Shown: positions 34,704-44,291, counted from the first letter of the stretch. The stretch is 64,000 bases of DNA from Pseudomonas fragi (GCF_900105835.1 NZ_LT629783.1:4548501-4612500), one strand, 5' to 3'. Notes: a model not told the origin generated them from the sequence alone. A program made the numbers and translations.

Positions 34704-37700
34704 CTACAGCGGTACATGCCTGCTCAGCAGCGCCCGCAGTACAGCAGGCTTGACCGGCTTGGGCAGGTACTCAAGGCCTGCCGCATGCACCTCGGCAATC
34801 ATCTCCGGGCGGCCATCGGCGCTGATGACCACGCCCGGTACCGGTTCACCCAGTTGTGCGCGCAGCCAGCCCATCAGTTCTGTCCCCACCTCGCCGTCGT
34901 CCAGATGGTAGTCAACCAGCACCAGCTGCGGACGCACACCTTCATTGAGCAACGCTGCGCATTCTTCGCGGTTGCGGGCCGTCCACACCTGGCAACCCCA
35001 GCGCGTCAGCAGGCTTTGCATGCCGATCAGAATGCTGTCTTCATTATCAATACACAGCACCCGTGCCCCTGTCAGAGGCTGGCCGTTCTGCTCGGCGACC
35101 ACCGGCTGCGGTGCGGCCTGGCTCCTGGCCATCGGCACGCGCACACTGAACACGCTGCCAAACCCTTGCCATGAGCGCACCTGCAGGCTGTGCCCGAGCA
35201 CATGGCACAAGCCGTCGGCGATCGCCAGGCCCAGGCCCAGGCCTTTTTCGGCGCGGGTTTGATGGCTGTCGAGGCGTTTGAATTCTTCAAAAATCACTTT
35301 CAGCTTGTCTTCGGGAATGCCCGGCCCGCGGTCCCACACCTCAAGGCACAGCTCCCCGCCACGGCGACGCACGCCCAGCAGCACCGGGCCTTTGGCGTAG
35401 CGAAAGGCGTTGGTAAGGAAGTTTTGCAGGATCCGACGCAGCAATTTGATATCACTGTTGACCCGCACCCGGCTGCCGCGAACCCTGAAGTTCAGGCCCT
35501 GTTCCTGGGCCTGGGCGGTAAATTCATTGCCCAGGGTTTCGAACAGGTCGTTAATGGCAAACGGCTTGATATCGGGGGTGATCTTGCCGTTTTCCAGGCG
35601 GGAAATATCCAGCAGGTCGCTGATCAGGTCTTCGGCCGAGCGCAGGGAGCTGTCCAGATGCTGCACCAGTTTCTGCGCTTCGGCGCTCAAGCCTTCTTCC
35701 TGGTGGGAGAGGGCAGAGGAGAACAGGCGCGCGGCGTTCATAGGCTGCATCAGGTCATGGCTGACGGCGGCCAAAAACCGGGTTTTCGACTGGCTGGCGG
35801 TTTCGGCCACGCCCTTGGCTTCGGTCAGTGCCTGGTTGAGTTGTGACAGTTCATGGGTGCGCTCGGCAACCCTTTGCTCCAGGCCTTCATTGGCCTCGGT
35901 CAGGGCCTGCTCGGCTTCACGGAAGGCGGTAATGTCGGTGAAACTCATGACAAAACCACCTCCCGGCATCGGGTTGCCGATCAGCTCGATCACCCGACCA
36001 TTGGGGAACAGTCGTTCCGAGGTATGCGCCCGGCCCTGGCGCATCCAGTGCAGGCGGCGGGCCACATGCACTTCGGCTTCGCCGGGGCCGCACAGGCCGC
36101 GCTCGGCATTGTGGCGGATGATGTCGGCAATCGGGCGGCCGACGCTGATCAGCCCCTCCGGGTAGTCAAACAGCTCCAGATAACGGCGATTCCAGGCCAC
36201 CAGCTTGAGTGACTGGTCGACCACGCTGATGCCCTGGGTGATGTTCTCAATGGCGCCCTGGAGCAAGGCGCGGTTGAACTGCAGTACTTCCGACGCCTCA
36301 TCGGCAATGCGTACCACGTCTTCGAGCTGCATTTCCCGGCCTTCAATAGCAGCTTTTACTACAGCGCGGGTGGAGGATGCGCCGAGCACGCCCGCCAGTA
36401 GCCGTTCGGTGTGGGCGATCCACTCGCCATTGGCGTTCTGGTTGGGGTTAAAGCCCTTGCCCTGACGGTAAGCGAAGCGAATAAAGCTCTGATGGGCGCG
36501 CTCTTCCCCGACAAAGCGCGCGGCGAGGGCCAGCAGGTCATTGATCTGCACCGACAGCATCGAACGGCCACTGGGGTGGCTGCTTAGTTCCTGGCCAATA
36601 AAACGTCCGGCCTGCCAGTGTTCTGATACGCGGGTGCGCGACAGTACCGAGACCCAGGCAAACAGGGTGAAGTTGCCCGCCAGCGACAGCACCACGCCCT
36701 GGGTCAGCGGGGTGATCGACAGGCCCAGCGGGTTGCTGTGCAGCCACGCCAACCCCGGGAAGTGGCTCAAGTGCCAGCCAAAGCTGTGGGCGATGAGCGG
36801 CAGTACCAGGGTGTAGAACCAGATAAAGGTGCCCGTAGCCAACCCGGCAAACACGCCGCGACGGTTGGCTTGTTTCCAGTACAGGGCGCCGAGCATGGCG
36901 GGCGCCAGCTGGGTGACGGCTGCGAAGGCTATCTGGCCAATGGTCGCCAGGCTGGCGGTCGAACCCAGCAGGCGGTAGCTGACATAAGCCAGCAGCAGGA
37001 TCACCACGATCGACACGCGCCGTACCGAGAGCATCCAGTGACGGAACACCTCGAACGGGCGCTCGGCGTTTTTATGGCGCAGCAGCCACGGCAGCAGCAT
37101 GTCGTTGGAGACCATGGTCGACAGCGCAACGCTGGCCACGATCACCATGCCGGTGGCCGCCGATGCACCACCGATAAAGGCCAGTAATGCCAGGGCCGGA
37201 TGGGCCTGGGCCAGTGGCAGGCTGATCACGAAGGAGTCCGGCAGTACCGAGCTGGGCAGCAACATTTGCCCGGCCAGGGCAATCGGCACCACAAACAGCC
37301 CGGCCAGAATCAGATAAGCCGGGAACACCCACTTGGCCAGTTGCAGGTCTTGCGGGTCGATGTTTTCCACCACGGTGACGTGGAACTGGCGGGGCAGGCA
37401 GATGATTGCCATCATCGCCACGCCGGTTTGCACGATCATCGATGGCCAGTTGACGGTTTCTTTCCAGTACTCCTCAAGGCGCGGCGCGAGCATGGCCTGG
37501 TTGAACAGGTCGTCGAAGCCGTCATACAGCCCGAAGGTCACGAAGGCGCCGACGGCGAGGAAAGCGAACAGCTTGACCAGCGATTCAAAGGCAATGGCCA
37601 GCACCATGCCGCGGTGGTGTTCGGTGGCATCAAGGTTGCGCGTGCCGAAGAGGATGGTAAACAGGGCCAGCACCAGCGTCACAATCAGCGCCGTGTCCTC

Positions 37701-38174
37701 GACCCGCGAGCCGGTCGCGTCGGCCCCGGCCCCGATCAGCAGGTTGACCCCCAGCACGATGCCCTTGAGCTGCAGTGCAATATAAGGCAGCACGCCCACC
37801 AGGCAGATCAGCGCCACCACAATGGCCAGCGACTGCGATTTGCCGTAGCGGGCGGCGATAAAGTCAGCAATCGAAGTGATGTTCTCCTGTTTGCTGATCA
37901 TCACCATCTTTTGCAGCACCCAGGGTGCGCATACCAGCAGTAGCACCGGGCCCAGGTAAATCGGCAGAAATGCCCAGAGTTGTTCGGCGGCCTGACCAAC
38001 GGCGCCGAAGAACGTCCAACTGGTGCAGTACACCGCCAGCGACAGGCTATAGACCCACGCGCGAACCCGCGGCGGCAGCGGTTTGCTGCGCCGGTCACCA
38101 TAAAAGGCAATGGCGAACATAATGGCCATATAGGCCAGGGCAACGGCGGCAATCAGCCCGCTGGACAACGACAT
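34704..38174 (-). CDS. mxtR: Hybrid sensor kinase with solute-symporter sensor domain (MxtR/CrbS type)
   Basis: A 1156-residue inner-membrane protein. Residues 1 to about 510 form a sodium:solute-symporter-like domain with about 13 membrane helices. A PAS domain follows (about 640-760: EVLQFNRALLQGAIENITQG), a coiled linker, HisKA with LAAVSHDLMQPMNAARL, a HATPase domain (GLGLGLAIADGLCHVLGH) and a C-terminal receiver (LCIDNEDSILIGMQSLL, VLVDYHLDDG, LPKPVKP). In Pseudomonas and Vibrio this layout (MxtR/CrbS) partners a LuxR-type regulator that controls acetate use. The name is by architecture; CbrA, the other relative, lacks a receiver. An AGGAGT site supports the start at 38174. Confidence 0.82.
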   Translation of the reverse strand: MSLSSGLIAAVALAYMAIMFAIAFYGDRRSKPLPPRVRAWVYSLSLAVYCTSWTFFGAVGQAAEQLWAFLPIYLGPVLLLVCAPWVLQKMVMISKQENITSIADFIAARYGKSQSLAIVVALICLVGVLPYIALQLKGIVLGVNLLIGAGADATGSRVEDTALIVTLVLALFTILFGTRNLDATEHHRGMVLAIAFESLVKLFAFLAVGAFVTFGLYDGFDDLFNQAMLAPRLEEYWKETVNWPSMIVQTGVAMMAIICLPRQFHVTVVENIDPQDLQLAKWVFPAYLILAGLFVVPIALAGQMLLPSSVLPDSFVISLPLAQAHPALALLAFIGGASAATGMVIVASVALSTMVSNDMLLPWLLRHKNAERPFEVFRHWMLSVRRVSIVVILLLAYVSYRLLGSTASLATIGQIAFAAVTQLAPAMLGALYWKQANRRGVFAGLATGTFIWFYTLVLPLIAHSFGWHLSHFPGLAWLHSNPLGLSITPLTQGVVLSLAGNFTLFAWVSVLSRTRVSEHWQAGRFIGQELSSHPSGRSMLSVQINDLLALAARFVGEERAHQSFIRFAYRQGKGFNPNQNANGEWIAHTERLLAGVLGASSTRAVVKAAIEGREMQLEDVVRIADEASEVLQFNRALLQGAIENITQGISVVDQSLKLVAWNRRYLELFDYPEGLISVGRPIADIIRHNAERGLCGPGEAEVHVARRLHWMRQGRAHTSERLFPNGRVIELIGNPMPGGGFVMSFTDITAFREAEQALTEANEGLEQRVAERTHELSQLNQALTEAKGVAETASQSKTRFLAAVSHDLMQPMNAARLFSSALSHQEEGLSAEAQKLVQHLDSSLRSAEDLISDLLDISRLENGKITPDIKPFAINDLFETLGNEFTAQAQEQGLNFRVRGSRVRVNSDIKLLRRILQNFLTNAFRYAKGPVLLGVRRRGGELCLEVWDRGPGIPEDKLKVIFEEFKRLDSHQTRAEKGLGLGLAIADGLCHVLGHSLQVRSWQGFGSVFSVRVPMARSQAAPQPVVAEQNGQPLTGARVLCIDNEDSILIGMQSLLTRWGCQVWTARNREECAALLNEGVRPQLVLVDYHLDDGEVGTELMGWLRAQLGEPVPGVVISADGRPEMIAEVHAAGLEYLPKPVKPAVLRALLSRHVPL

Positions 38175-38414
38175 GGACACTCCTGAAGGTATAAGGCCGC
38201 TGCAATCCGGCAACGGCAGGCTAGTCTCGCATGATGTTCGGGGCGCGTCAGTGTCGACCATGGTCTGAGCGCGGCCTGGTGTCGCAGCAGTTGAAGGATG
38301 ACAAAAAAACCATATATAGGCAAAACAGATAACAGTTAGAGAAATTACCCGTTATATAGATATTCGATTTGGTTCTACTCTATTTGCACCTCATACGAGG
38401 AACAGGAGGAACCC

Positions 38415-39566
38415 ATGACTTGCCCAAACAATGCCAAAGCCGGTTTTCGGCCATTCAGTCACTTGCAGCACCCGCGGGAAGTGATCCGCCAGTTCACCCC
38501 GAACTGGTTTGCCGCGACCATGGGCACCGGTGTACTGGCCCTGGCCCTGGCTCAATTGCCGGTCCATATCCCGGGTGTGCATGCCTTTGCCGAGGGTTTG
38601 TGGCTGTTCAATATCGGTTTGTTCATTCTGTTCAGCGTGCTCTATGGCGCGCGCTGGGTGCTGTATTTCGATGAAGCGCGGCGCATTTTCGGGCACTCCA
38701 CCGTGTCGATGTTCTTTGGCACCATCCCTATGGGCCTGGCCACCATCATCAACGGTTTTCTGGTGTTCGGCGTGCCGCGCTGGGGTGAAGGCATGGTGCA
38801 GGTGGCCGAGGTGCTGTGGTGGATCGATGTGGCCATGGCGCTGGGCTGCGGCGTGCTGATCCCCTACCTGATGTTTACCCGTCAGGATCACAGTATCGAC
38901 CAGATGACGGCTGTCTGGCTGCTGCCGGTGGTGGCCGCCGAGGTTGCGGCGGCCAGTGGCGGTCTGTTGGCACCGTATCTGAGCGATACCGTCATGCAGT
39001 TCCATGTGCTGATTACCAGCTATGTGCTGTGGGCGTTTTCGGTGCCGGTGGCCTTCAGCATCCTGACCATTCTGATCCTGCGTATGGCACTGCACAAACT
39101 GCCCCACGAGAGCATGGCTGCCTCCAGCTGGCTGGCGTTGGGCCCTATCGGCACCGGTGCCCTGGGCCTGCTGTTGCTGGGCGCTGATGCCCCGGCGATC
39201 TTTGCGGCCAATGGCCTGGCCCGGATCGGTGAGATTGTCGAAGGCCTGGGCCTGATCAGCGGGGTGATTCTGTGGGGTGTGGGCTTGTGGTGGATTGTGA
39301 TGGCGGCGCTGATCACCATTCGCTACTTCCGCTCGGGCATCCCGTTCAACCTGGGCTGGTGGGGCTTTACCTTCCCGCTGGGTGTGTACTCGCTGGCAAC
39401 CTTGCGCCTGGGCAGCATGCTGCACCTGAGCTTCTTTGATGTGGCCGGTTGTGTCCTGGTGCTGGCGCTGGCGCTGATGTGGCTGCTGGTGGGCACCCGC
39501 ACCGTGCAAGGGGCCTATCGCGGCGAGCTGTTTGTATCGCCTTGTATTGCCGGGTTGAAGAAGTAA
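38415..39566 (+). CDS. TDT-family transporter (TehA/SLAC1-like)
   Basis: A 383-residue inner-membrane protein with about 10 hydrophobic helices. RQFTPNWFAATMGTGVLALAL at 28-48 and FNLGWWGFTFPLGVYSLATL near residue 320 are signatures of the tellurite-resistance/dicarboxylate transporter family, which includes plant SLAC1 anion channels. The substrate is uncertain: C4-dicarboxylate, sulfite or nitrate relatives exist. An AGGAGGA site 5 bases before the ATG predicts strong translation. It is divergent from the hybrid kinase. The 240-base space (38175-38414) is AT-rich and may hold both promoters. Confidence 0.88.
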   Translation: MTCPNNAKAGFRPFSHLQHPREVIRQFTPNWFAATMGTGVLALALAQLPVHIPGVHAFAEGLWLFNIGLFILFSVLYGARWVLYFDEARRIFGHSTVSMFFGTIPMGLATIINGFLVFGVPRWGEGMVQVAEVLWWIDVAMALGCGVLIPYLMFTRQDHSIDQMTAVWLLPVVAAEVAAASGGLLAPYLSDTVMQFHVLITSYVLWAFSVPVAFSILTILILRMALHKLPHESMAASSWLALGPIGTGALGLLLLGADAPAIFAANGLARIGEIVEGLGLISGVILWGVGLWWIVMAALITIRYFRSGIPFNLGWWGFTFPLGVYSLATLRLGSMLHLSFFDVAGCVLVLALALMWLLVGTRTVQGAYRGELFVSPCIAGLKK

Positions 39567-39681
39567 GTCATTGGCTCGGGTTCTGTGCGCTCACACACAG
39601 AACCCGAGCAAGGTTGTGCCCTGAGTGTTACAACGGCCCTCCAAAGAGAAAGCCCATCAGCGCAACGTGAGTACATGGATG

Positions 39682-41556
39682 ATGAGTCACCCCTCGCAAT
39701 TCAGCTTGCTCGGCAAGCGCCGCTTCCTGCCCTTTTTCGTGACCCAGGCCCTGGGCGCGCTCAATGACAACCTGTTCAAGCAATCGCTGATTCTGGCCAT
39801 CCTTTATAAGCTCACTCTCGAAGGTGACCGGGGTATCTGGGTCAATCTGTGTGCGTTGCTATTTATCGTGCCTTTTTTTCTGTTCTCGGCGCTGGCCGGG
39901 CAGTTTGGCGAAAAATACGACAAGGACCGTCTGATTCGGCTGATCAAGCTGGGTGAAATCGCCATCATGGTGGTCGCAGCCATTGGCTTTGCCTTTGATC
40001 ATCTGGCGTTGATGCTGGTGGCGCTGTTTGCGATGGGCACCCATTCGGCGCTGTTCGGGCCGGTGAAATACTCGATCCTGCCGCAAACCCTGCGGCCAGA
40101 GGAACTGGTCGGTGGCAATGGCCTGGTGGAGATGGGCACCTTTTTGGCGATTCTGGCGGGCACCATTGGCGCCGGGATCATGCTGTCGTCCGGCAATTAC
40201 ACGGTTATTGTCTCGGCGGTGATTATCGCGGTCGCCGTGCTGGGGTACCTGGCCAGCCGTGCCATTCCGCCTGCGCCGGCGGATACGCCAGAGCTGCGGT
40301 TGAACTGGAATATTTTCAGCGAGTCCTGGGCCACCTTGCGCATGGGGCTTAATCAGACACCAGCAGTGTCCCGTTCCGTAGTAGGCAACTCGTGGTTCTG
40401 GTTTGTCGGTGCGATTTACCTGACGCAAATCCCGGCCTATGCCAAGGACTGGCTCTACGGTGACGAGACCGTGGTTACCTTGATTCTCACCGTGTTCTCG
40501 GTGGGCATCGCTTTGGGTTCGCTGCTGTGCGAGAAGCTCTCGGGGCGCAAGGTTGAAATTGGCCTGGTGCCTTTTGGCTCGTTTGGCTTGACCGTATTTG
40601 GCCTGTTGCTGTGGTGGCATTCGGGGCAAATGCCGCAAAACCTCCAGGCCAACGACTGGCTGGGTGTGCTGGGCTTCAGCCAGGCCTGGTGGGTGCTACT
40701 GGATATTCTCGGGCTCGGTGTGTTTGGCGGCTTCTATATAGTGCCGCTGTATGCGCTGATCCAGTCGCGCACCTCGGAAAGCGAGCGGGCGCGAGTGATC
40801 GCGGCCAACAATATCCTCAATGCGTTGTTCATGGTGGTGTCGGCGCTGATCACCATCCTGCTGCTCAGTGTGGCCAAGCTGACAATTCCGGAGTTGTTTC
40901 TGGTGGTGTCGCTGATGAACATCGCAGTCAACGCCTACATCTTCAAAATCGTGCCTGAATTCAGCATGCGCTTCATGATCTGGCTGTTGAGCCATTCCAT
41001 GTACCGCGTGCAGCACAAGCATCTGGAGCTGATCCCCGATGAGGGGGCGGCGTTGCTGGTGTGCAACCATGTGTCTTTTGTGGATGCCCTGCTGATAGGC
41101 GGGGCAGTGCGTCGCCCGATTCGCTTTGTCATGTATTACAAAATCTACAATCTGCCGGTGCTCAACTTTATCTTCCGCACCGCAGGTACGATTCCCATTG
41201 CCGGGCGTGCTGAAGACGAGGCGATCTACGAGCAGGCATTCGACAGGATTGCCCGGTATCTGAACGATGGTGAGCTGGTGTGCATCTTCCCTGAAGGCAA
41301 ACTCACCACGAACGGGCAGATTGACGAGTTCAAGGCGGGAGTGACGCGGATTCTGGAGCGCACGCCGGTGCCGGTGATTCCGATGGCGTTGCAGGGGTTG
41401 TGGGGCAGCTTTTTCAGCCGTGATCCAAACAAGGGTTTTTTGCGGCGCTTGTGGTCGCGGGTAACCCTGGTGGCCGGTGCGCCGATAGCGCCCGCCGAAG
41501 CCACGCAAAAGCTGTTGCGTGAGCGGGTGATGGAATTGCGCGGGGCGGTCAGATAG
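39682..41556 (+). CDS. MFS transporter fused to 1-acylglycerol-3-phosphate acyltransferase
   Basis: A 624-residue fusion. Residues 1 to about 420 are a major-facilitator transporter related to the lysophospholipid flippase LplT (RRFLPFFVTQALGALNDNLF, 12 hydrophobic segments). The C-terminal part from about 440 is a PlsC-type acyltransferase with the NHVSFVD (NHX4D) motif and the EGKLT box (FPEGKLTTNG). In E. coli the equivalent activities lie in LplT and Aas; unlike Aas, this protein has no acyl-ACP synthetase domain. A role in lysophospholipid uptake and reacylation is inferred. The start at 39682 is by family similarity (MSHPSQFSLL); 39667 (GTG) and 39679 are alternatives. Confidence 0.85.
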   Translation: MSHPSQFSLLGKRRFLPFFVTQALGALNDNLFKQSLILAILYKLTLEGDRGIWVNLCALLFIVPFFLFSALAGQFGEKYDKDRLIRLIKLGEIAIMVVAAIGFAFDHLALMLVALFAMGTHSALFGPVKYSILPQTLRPEELVGGNGLVEMGTFLAILAGTIGAGIMLSSGNYTVIVSAVIIAVAVLGYLASRAIPPAPADTPELRLNWNIFSESWATLRMGLNQTPAVSRSVVGNSWFWFVGAIYLTQIPAYAKDWLYGDETVVTLILTVFSVGIALGSLLCEKLSGRKVEIGLVPFGSFGLTVFGLLLWWHSGQMPQNLQANDWLGVLGFSQAWWVLLDILGLGVFGGFYIVPLYALIQSRTSESERARVIAANNILNALFMVVSALITILLLSVAKLTIPELFLVVSLMNIAVNAYIFKIVPEFSMRFMIWLLSHSMYRVQHKHLELIPDEGAALLVCNHVSFVDALLIGGAVRRPIRFVMYYKIYNLPVLNFIFRTAGTIPIAGRAEDEAIYEQAFDRIARYLNDGELVCIFPEGKLTTNGQIDEFKAGVTRILERTPVPVIPMALQGLWGSFFSRDPNKGFLRRLWSRVTLVAGAPIAPAEATQKLLRERVMELRGAVR

Positions 41557-41567
41557 GCAAAGCAAAA

Positions 41568-41671
41568 GTGGGAGCGGGCTTGTTGTGGGAGCGGGCTTGC
41601 TCGCGATGCAGGCACTGCGGTTCTTCAGAAAAACCGCGGTGATGCTATCGCGAGCAAGCCCGCTCCCACAG
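41568..41671. repeat. REP pair with partial duplication
   Basis: The left arm contains a repeated start (GTGGGAGCGGGCTTGT then GTGGGAGCGGGCTTGCTC) before a normal inverted arm. The 16-base duplication is unlike the other elements. It lies between convergent genes. Confidence 0.85.
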
Positions 41672-41680
41672 CCGAGTGTG

Positions 41681-41995
41681 TTAAGCGCTGATCTTCAGGC
41701 CCACCAAACCGGCAATGATCAGTGCAACACTGGCCAGGCGGAACAATGCCATCGACTCGCCAAACAGGATGATCCCGGCGATAACCGTGCCTACTGCGCC
41801 CACGCCGGTCCAGATTGCGTAGGCTGTGCCCAGTGGCAGTTCTTTCATGGCTAGGCCTAGCAGGCCAAGGCTGATCACCATGGCGCCGACGGTCAGGGCT
41901 GTCGGTAGCGGGCGGCTGAAGCCGTCGGTGTATTTCAGGCCGACAGCCCAGCCAACTTCAAACAGACCGGCGAAAAACAGAATGATCCAGGACAT
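41681..41995 (-). CDS. sugE: Guanidinium exporter, SMR family (SugE/Gdx)
   Basis: A 104-residue small multidrug-resistance protein with four membrane helices. The first helix has Glu13 in [19 protein letters not shown], the proton/guanidinium site, and the [24 protein letters not shown] segment is the SMR signature. It exports guanidinium in exchange for protons. The ATG at 41995 is chosen because its GGAG ribosome site is 6 bases upstream; upstream ATGs at 42001-42010 overlap that site. A guanidine-II riboswitch in the leader independently supports the guanidinium role. Confidence 0.95.
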   Translation of the reverse strand: MSWIILFFAGLFEVGWAVGLKYTDGFSRPLPTALTVGAMVISLGLLGLAMKELPLGTAYAIWTGVGAVGTVIAGIILFGESMALFRLASVALIIAGLVGLKISA

Positions 41996-42015
41996 CTTCA
42001 TCTCCATCAATTGAT

Positions 42016-42064
42016 GGGGTCGTCCCCGGATTAATCACTCGATGAGCCGCGAGGTCGTCCTCGC
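42016..42064 (-). promoter_or_regulatory. Guanidine-II riboswitch (mini-ykkC)
   Basis: Read on the minus strand, the leader has two hairpins with identical ACGA loops: GCGAGG-ACGA-CCTCGC at 42064-42049 and GGGG-ACGA-CCCC at 42027-42016, separated by a 21-base linker. Two stems with ACGR loops are the defining feature of the mini-ykkC/guanidine-II class. The second hairpin ends 8 bases before the GGAG site of sugE, so it probably controls translation: guanidine pairing of the loops would free the ribosome site. Confidence 0.9.
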
Positions 42065-42113
42065 TGTGCGCAGTATATTGCACACGATTAATCCGGCAGG
42101 CAAGCCCGAAATT

Positions 42114-43079
42114 TCACTCAGTTGCCGCCTTGGCAGCCGCCAGGCGGTCTTCTTTCTCGCTCATGCGCCTGAAGTACGTCGACAGCAGCGCCCCCGAAAT
42201 ATTGTGCCAGACGCTGAAGAGCGCACTGGGCACGGCTGCCAGCGGCGAGAAGTGGGCGCTGGCCAGCGCTGCGCCCAGCCCCGAGTTCTGCATGCCGACT
42301 TCCAGGGCCAGGGATTTGCGCTGGGCCAACGGCAGCTTGAACAGACGACCGGTAAAGTAACCGAGCAAATAGCCGAAGCTGTTATGCAAAATCACCACGG
42401 CCATGATCAGCAGGCCGGACTTGGCGATTTGCGCCTGACTGGCCGCCACCACCGCGGCGACGATGATGACGATACTGACCACCGACACCAGCGGCAGTAC
42501 GTCGACGGCGAAACGCACCCGTGCGCCAAGCAGGCGCTGGGCCAGTACGCCGAGGACAATCGGCAGCAGCACCACTTGCAGGATTGACCAGAACAGCTCC
42601 ATAAACGAAACCGGCAGCCAGGCCGACGCCAGCAACCAGATCAGGGCCGGGGTCAACAAGGGAGCGAGGAGGGTGGTCACGGCGGCGATGGCCACCGACA
42701 GCGCCAGGTCGCCGCGAGCCAGCCAGGTCATGACATTGGATGAAGTGCCACTTGGGCAGCAGCCAACCAGGATCACCCCTACGGCGATTTCGGGCGGCAG
42801 ATGGAACACCTGGCAGAGCAACCACGCCACGCCGGGCATGATCACGAAATGAGCAACCACGCCCAGTGCCACGCGCCAGGGGTGGCGGGCAACTTCGGCG
42901 AAGTCATCGAGTTTGAGGGTCAGGCCCATGCCGAACATCACCACGCCCAGCAGCGGCACGATGTAGCCTTTGAGGCCGACAAACCAGCCGGGCTCCAGAA
43001 ACGCCAGTACGGCGAAAATCAGCACCCAGTAGGCAAAGGTATTACCGACAAAGCGGCTTAAGGCGGCGAGTGCGCGCAT
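42114..43079 (-). CDS. Bile acid:sodium symporter (BASS) family transporter
   Basis: A 321-residue inner-membrane protein with about nine hydrophobic segments. The segment GCCPSGTSSNVMTWLARGDLALS is the BASS-family sodium-binding motif, and EVGMQNSGLGAALASAHF is the second crossing motif. Bacterial members take up pantothenate, pyruvate or other organic anions; no bile-acid role is implied. An AAGGA site precedes the ATG at 43079; an upstream frame to 43190 runs into the repeat and is rejected. It is upstream of and in the same direction as sugE, but with the riboswitch between them. Confidence 0.88.
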   Translation of the reverse strand: MRALAALSRFVGNTFAYWVLIFAVLAFLEPGWFVGLKGYIVPLLGVVMFGMGLTLKLDDFAEVARHPWRVALGVVAHFVIMPGVAWLLCQVFHLPPEIAVGVILVGCCPSGTSSNVMTWLARGDLALSVAIAAVTTLLAPLLTPALIWLLASAWLPVSFMELFWSILQVVLLPIVLGVLAQRLLGARVRFAVDVLPLVSVVSIVIIVAAVVAASQAQIAKSGLLIMAVVILHNSFGYLLGYFTGRLFKLPLAQRKSLALEVGMQNSGLGAALASAHFSPLAAVPSALFSVWHNISGALLSTYFRRMSEKEDRLAAAKAATE

Positions 43080-43109
43080 GGTGGTCCTTATTATGGTTAT
43101 TGTTCGATC

Positions 43110-43249
43110 CGTAGCAGCTGCCGAAGGCTGCGTTCGGCGGCGTAGCCGTCGTAAAAAGTGAATGCACAGTTTGACTTTAAAACCGCGCATTCAGAATTTA
43201 CGAGCGCTTCGCACTCGAACGCAGCCTTCGTTCCTCGGCAGCTGCTACG
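43110..43249. repeat. Long inverted repeat, non-REP family
   Basis: CGTAGCAGCTGCCGAAGGCT and its near-complement (AGCAGCTGCCGAGGAACGAAGGCT read from the other side) flank about 80 bases. The right arm has an extra 5 bases (TTCCT). It lies between the BASS gene and rdgC, both on the minus strand. It is unrelated in sequence to the REP units. Confidence 0.75.
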
Positions 43250-43261
43250 GGTGGGTGGTTT

Positions 43262-44182
43262 TTAGATACCCTGCGGGGTTTCTTCGCCGCCCAGTGCTTC
43301 AAACAGTTGCGGCAAGAACTCGCCGAAGGTCAGCATCATCAGGGTGAAGCTGGCGTCCTGCTGGCCTAGATCGTCGTCGCCGCCGTCCTGTTCCGCCTGG
43401 TCTTGCAGCAAGTCTTCGAACTTCAGGCGCTTGACCACCAGTTTGTCGTCCAGCACGAACGACAGCTTGTCCTGCCATGCCAGTGACAGCTGGGTCACGA
43501 CTTTACCCGTGCTCAGGTGCAGCTGGATTTCGTCGCTGGTCAGGTCCTGGCGTTTGCAGCGGATGATGCCACCGTCTTCGTGGGTGTCGCGCAGCTCGCA
43601 TTCGTCGAGAACGAAGAAGTTGTCAGCGGCTTTCTGGGTCTTGACCCACTCGGTCATCACCGCGCTAGGCGCAACTTTTACGGCCAGCGGGCGAACCGGC
43701 AGCGAGCCGATCACTTCACGCAGGGTGGACAGCAGGTCTTCGGCGCGTTTCGGGCTGGAGGCGTTAACCAGGATCAGGCCCTGTTTTGGCGCGATGGCGG
43801 CAAAGGTCGCCGAGCGGCGGATAAAGGCACGCGGCAGGAAGGCCTGGATGATTTCATCCTTGAGCTGATCGCGTTCCTTTTTGTAGACCTTGCGCATTTG
43901 CTCGGCCTCGATCTCTTCGACCTTCTCCTTCAATGCATCGCGCACAACGCTGCTTGGCAGGATGCGCTCTTCCTTGCGGGCGGCAATCAGCAGGAAGTCC
44001 TGGCTGACGTGAACCAGCGGGGCGTCTTCGCCTTTGCCGAACGGGGCAACGAAACCGTAGGTGGCTACTTCCTGGCTTGAACACGGGCGGGCCAGTTTGG
44101 TGGCCAGTGCAGTTTCCAGCACCTGTGCATCAAAAGGCAGATCTTGGGTCAGGCGATAGATAAGCAGGTTTTTGAACCACAT
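43262..44182 (-). CDS. rdgC: Recombination-associated protein RdgC
   Basis: RdgC is a ring-shaped DNA-binding protein that restrains RecA-promoted strand exchange. The 306-residue length is normal. The N terminus [18 protein letters not shown] and the blocks [33 protein letters not shown] and [16 protein letters not shown] are characteristic. The start at 44182 is used; the reading frame extends to 44206 through MYIGVIHP, which is not part of the family N terminus. The gene precedes the tRNA cluster on the other strand. Confidence 0.95.
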   Translation of the reverse strand: MWFKNLLIYRLTQDLPFDAQVLETALATKLARPCSSQEVATYGFVAPFGKGEDAPLVHVSQDFLLIAARKEERILPSSVVRDALKEKVEEIEAEQMRKVYKKERDQLKDEIIQAFLPRAFIRRSATFAAIAPKQGLILVNASSPKRAEDLLSTLREVIGSLPVRPLAVKVAPSAVMTEWVKTQKAADNFFVLDECELRDTHEDGGIIRCKRQDLTSDEIQLHLSTGKVVTQLSLAWQDKLSFVLDDKLVVKRLKFEDLLQDQAEQDGGDDDLGQQDASFTLMMLTFGEFLPQLFEALGGEETPQGI

Positions 44183-44291
44183 GGGGTGAATCACTCCTAT
44201 ATACAAAGGCGCATTATTCGCCTGATAACCTTAATAGGCCAACCCTGCGCTAAGCCTTTGTCATCGTTAGGAAAATTATTTTAAAAAGTGC

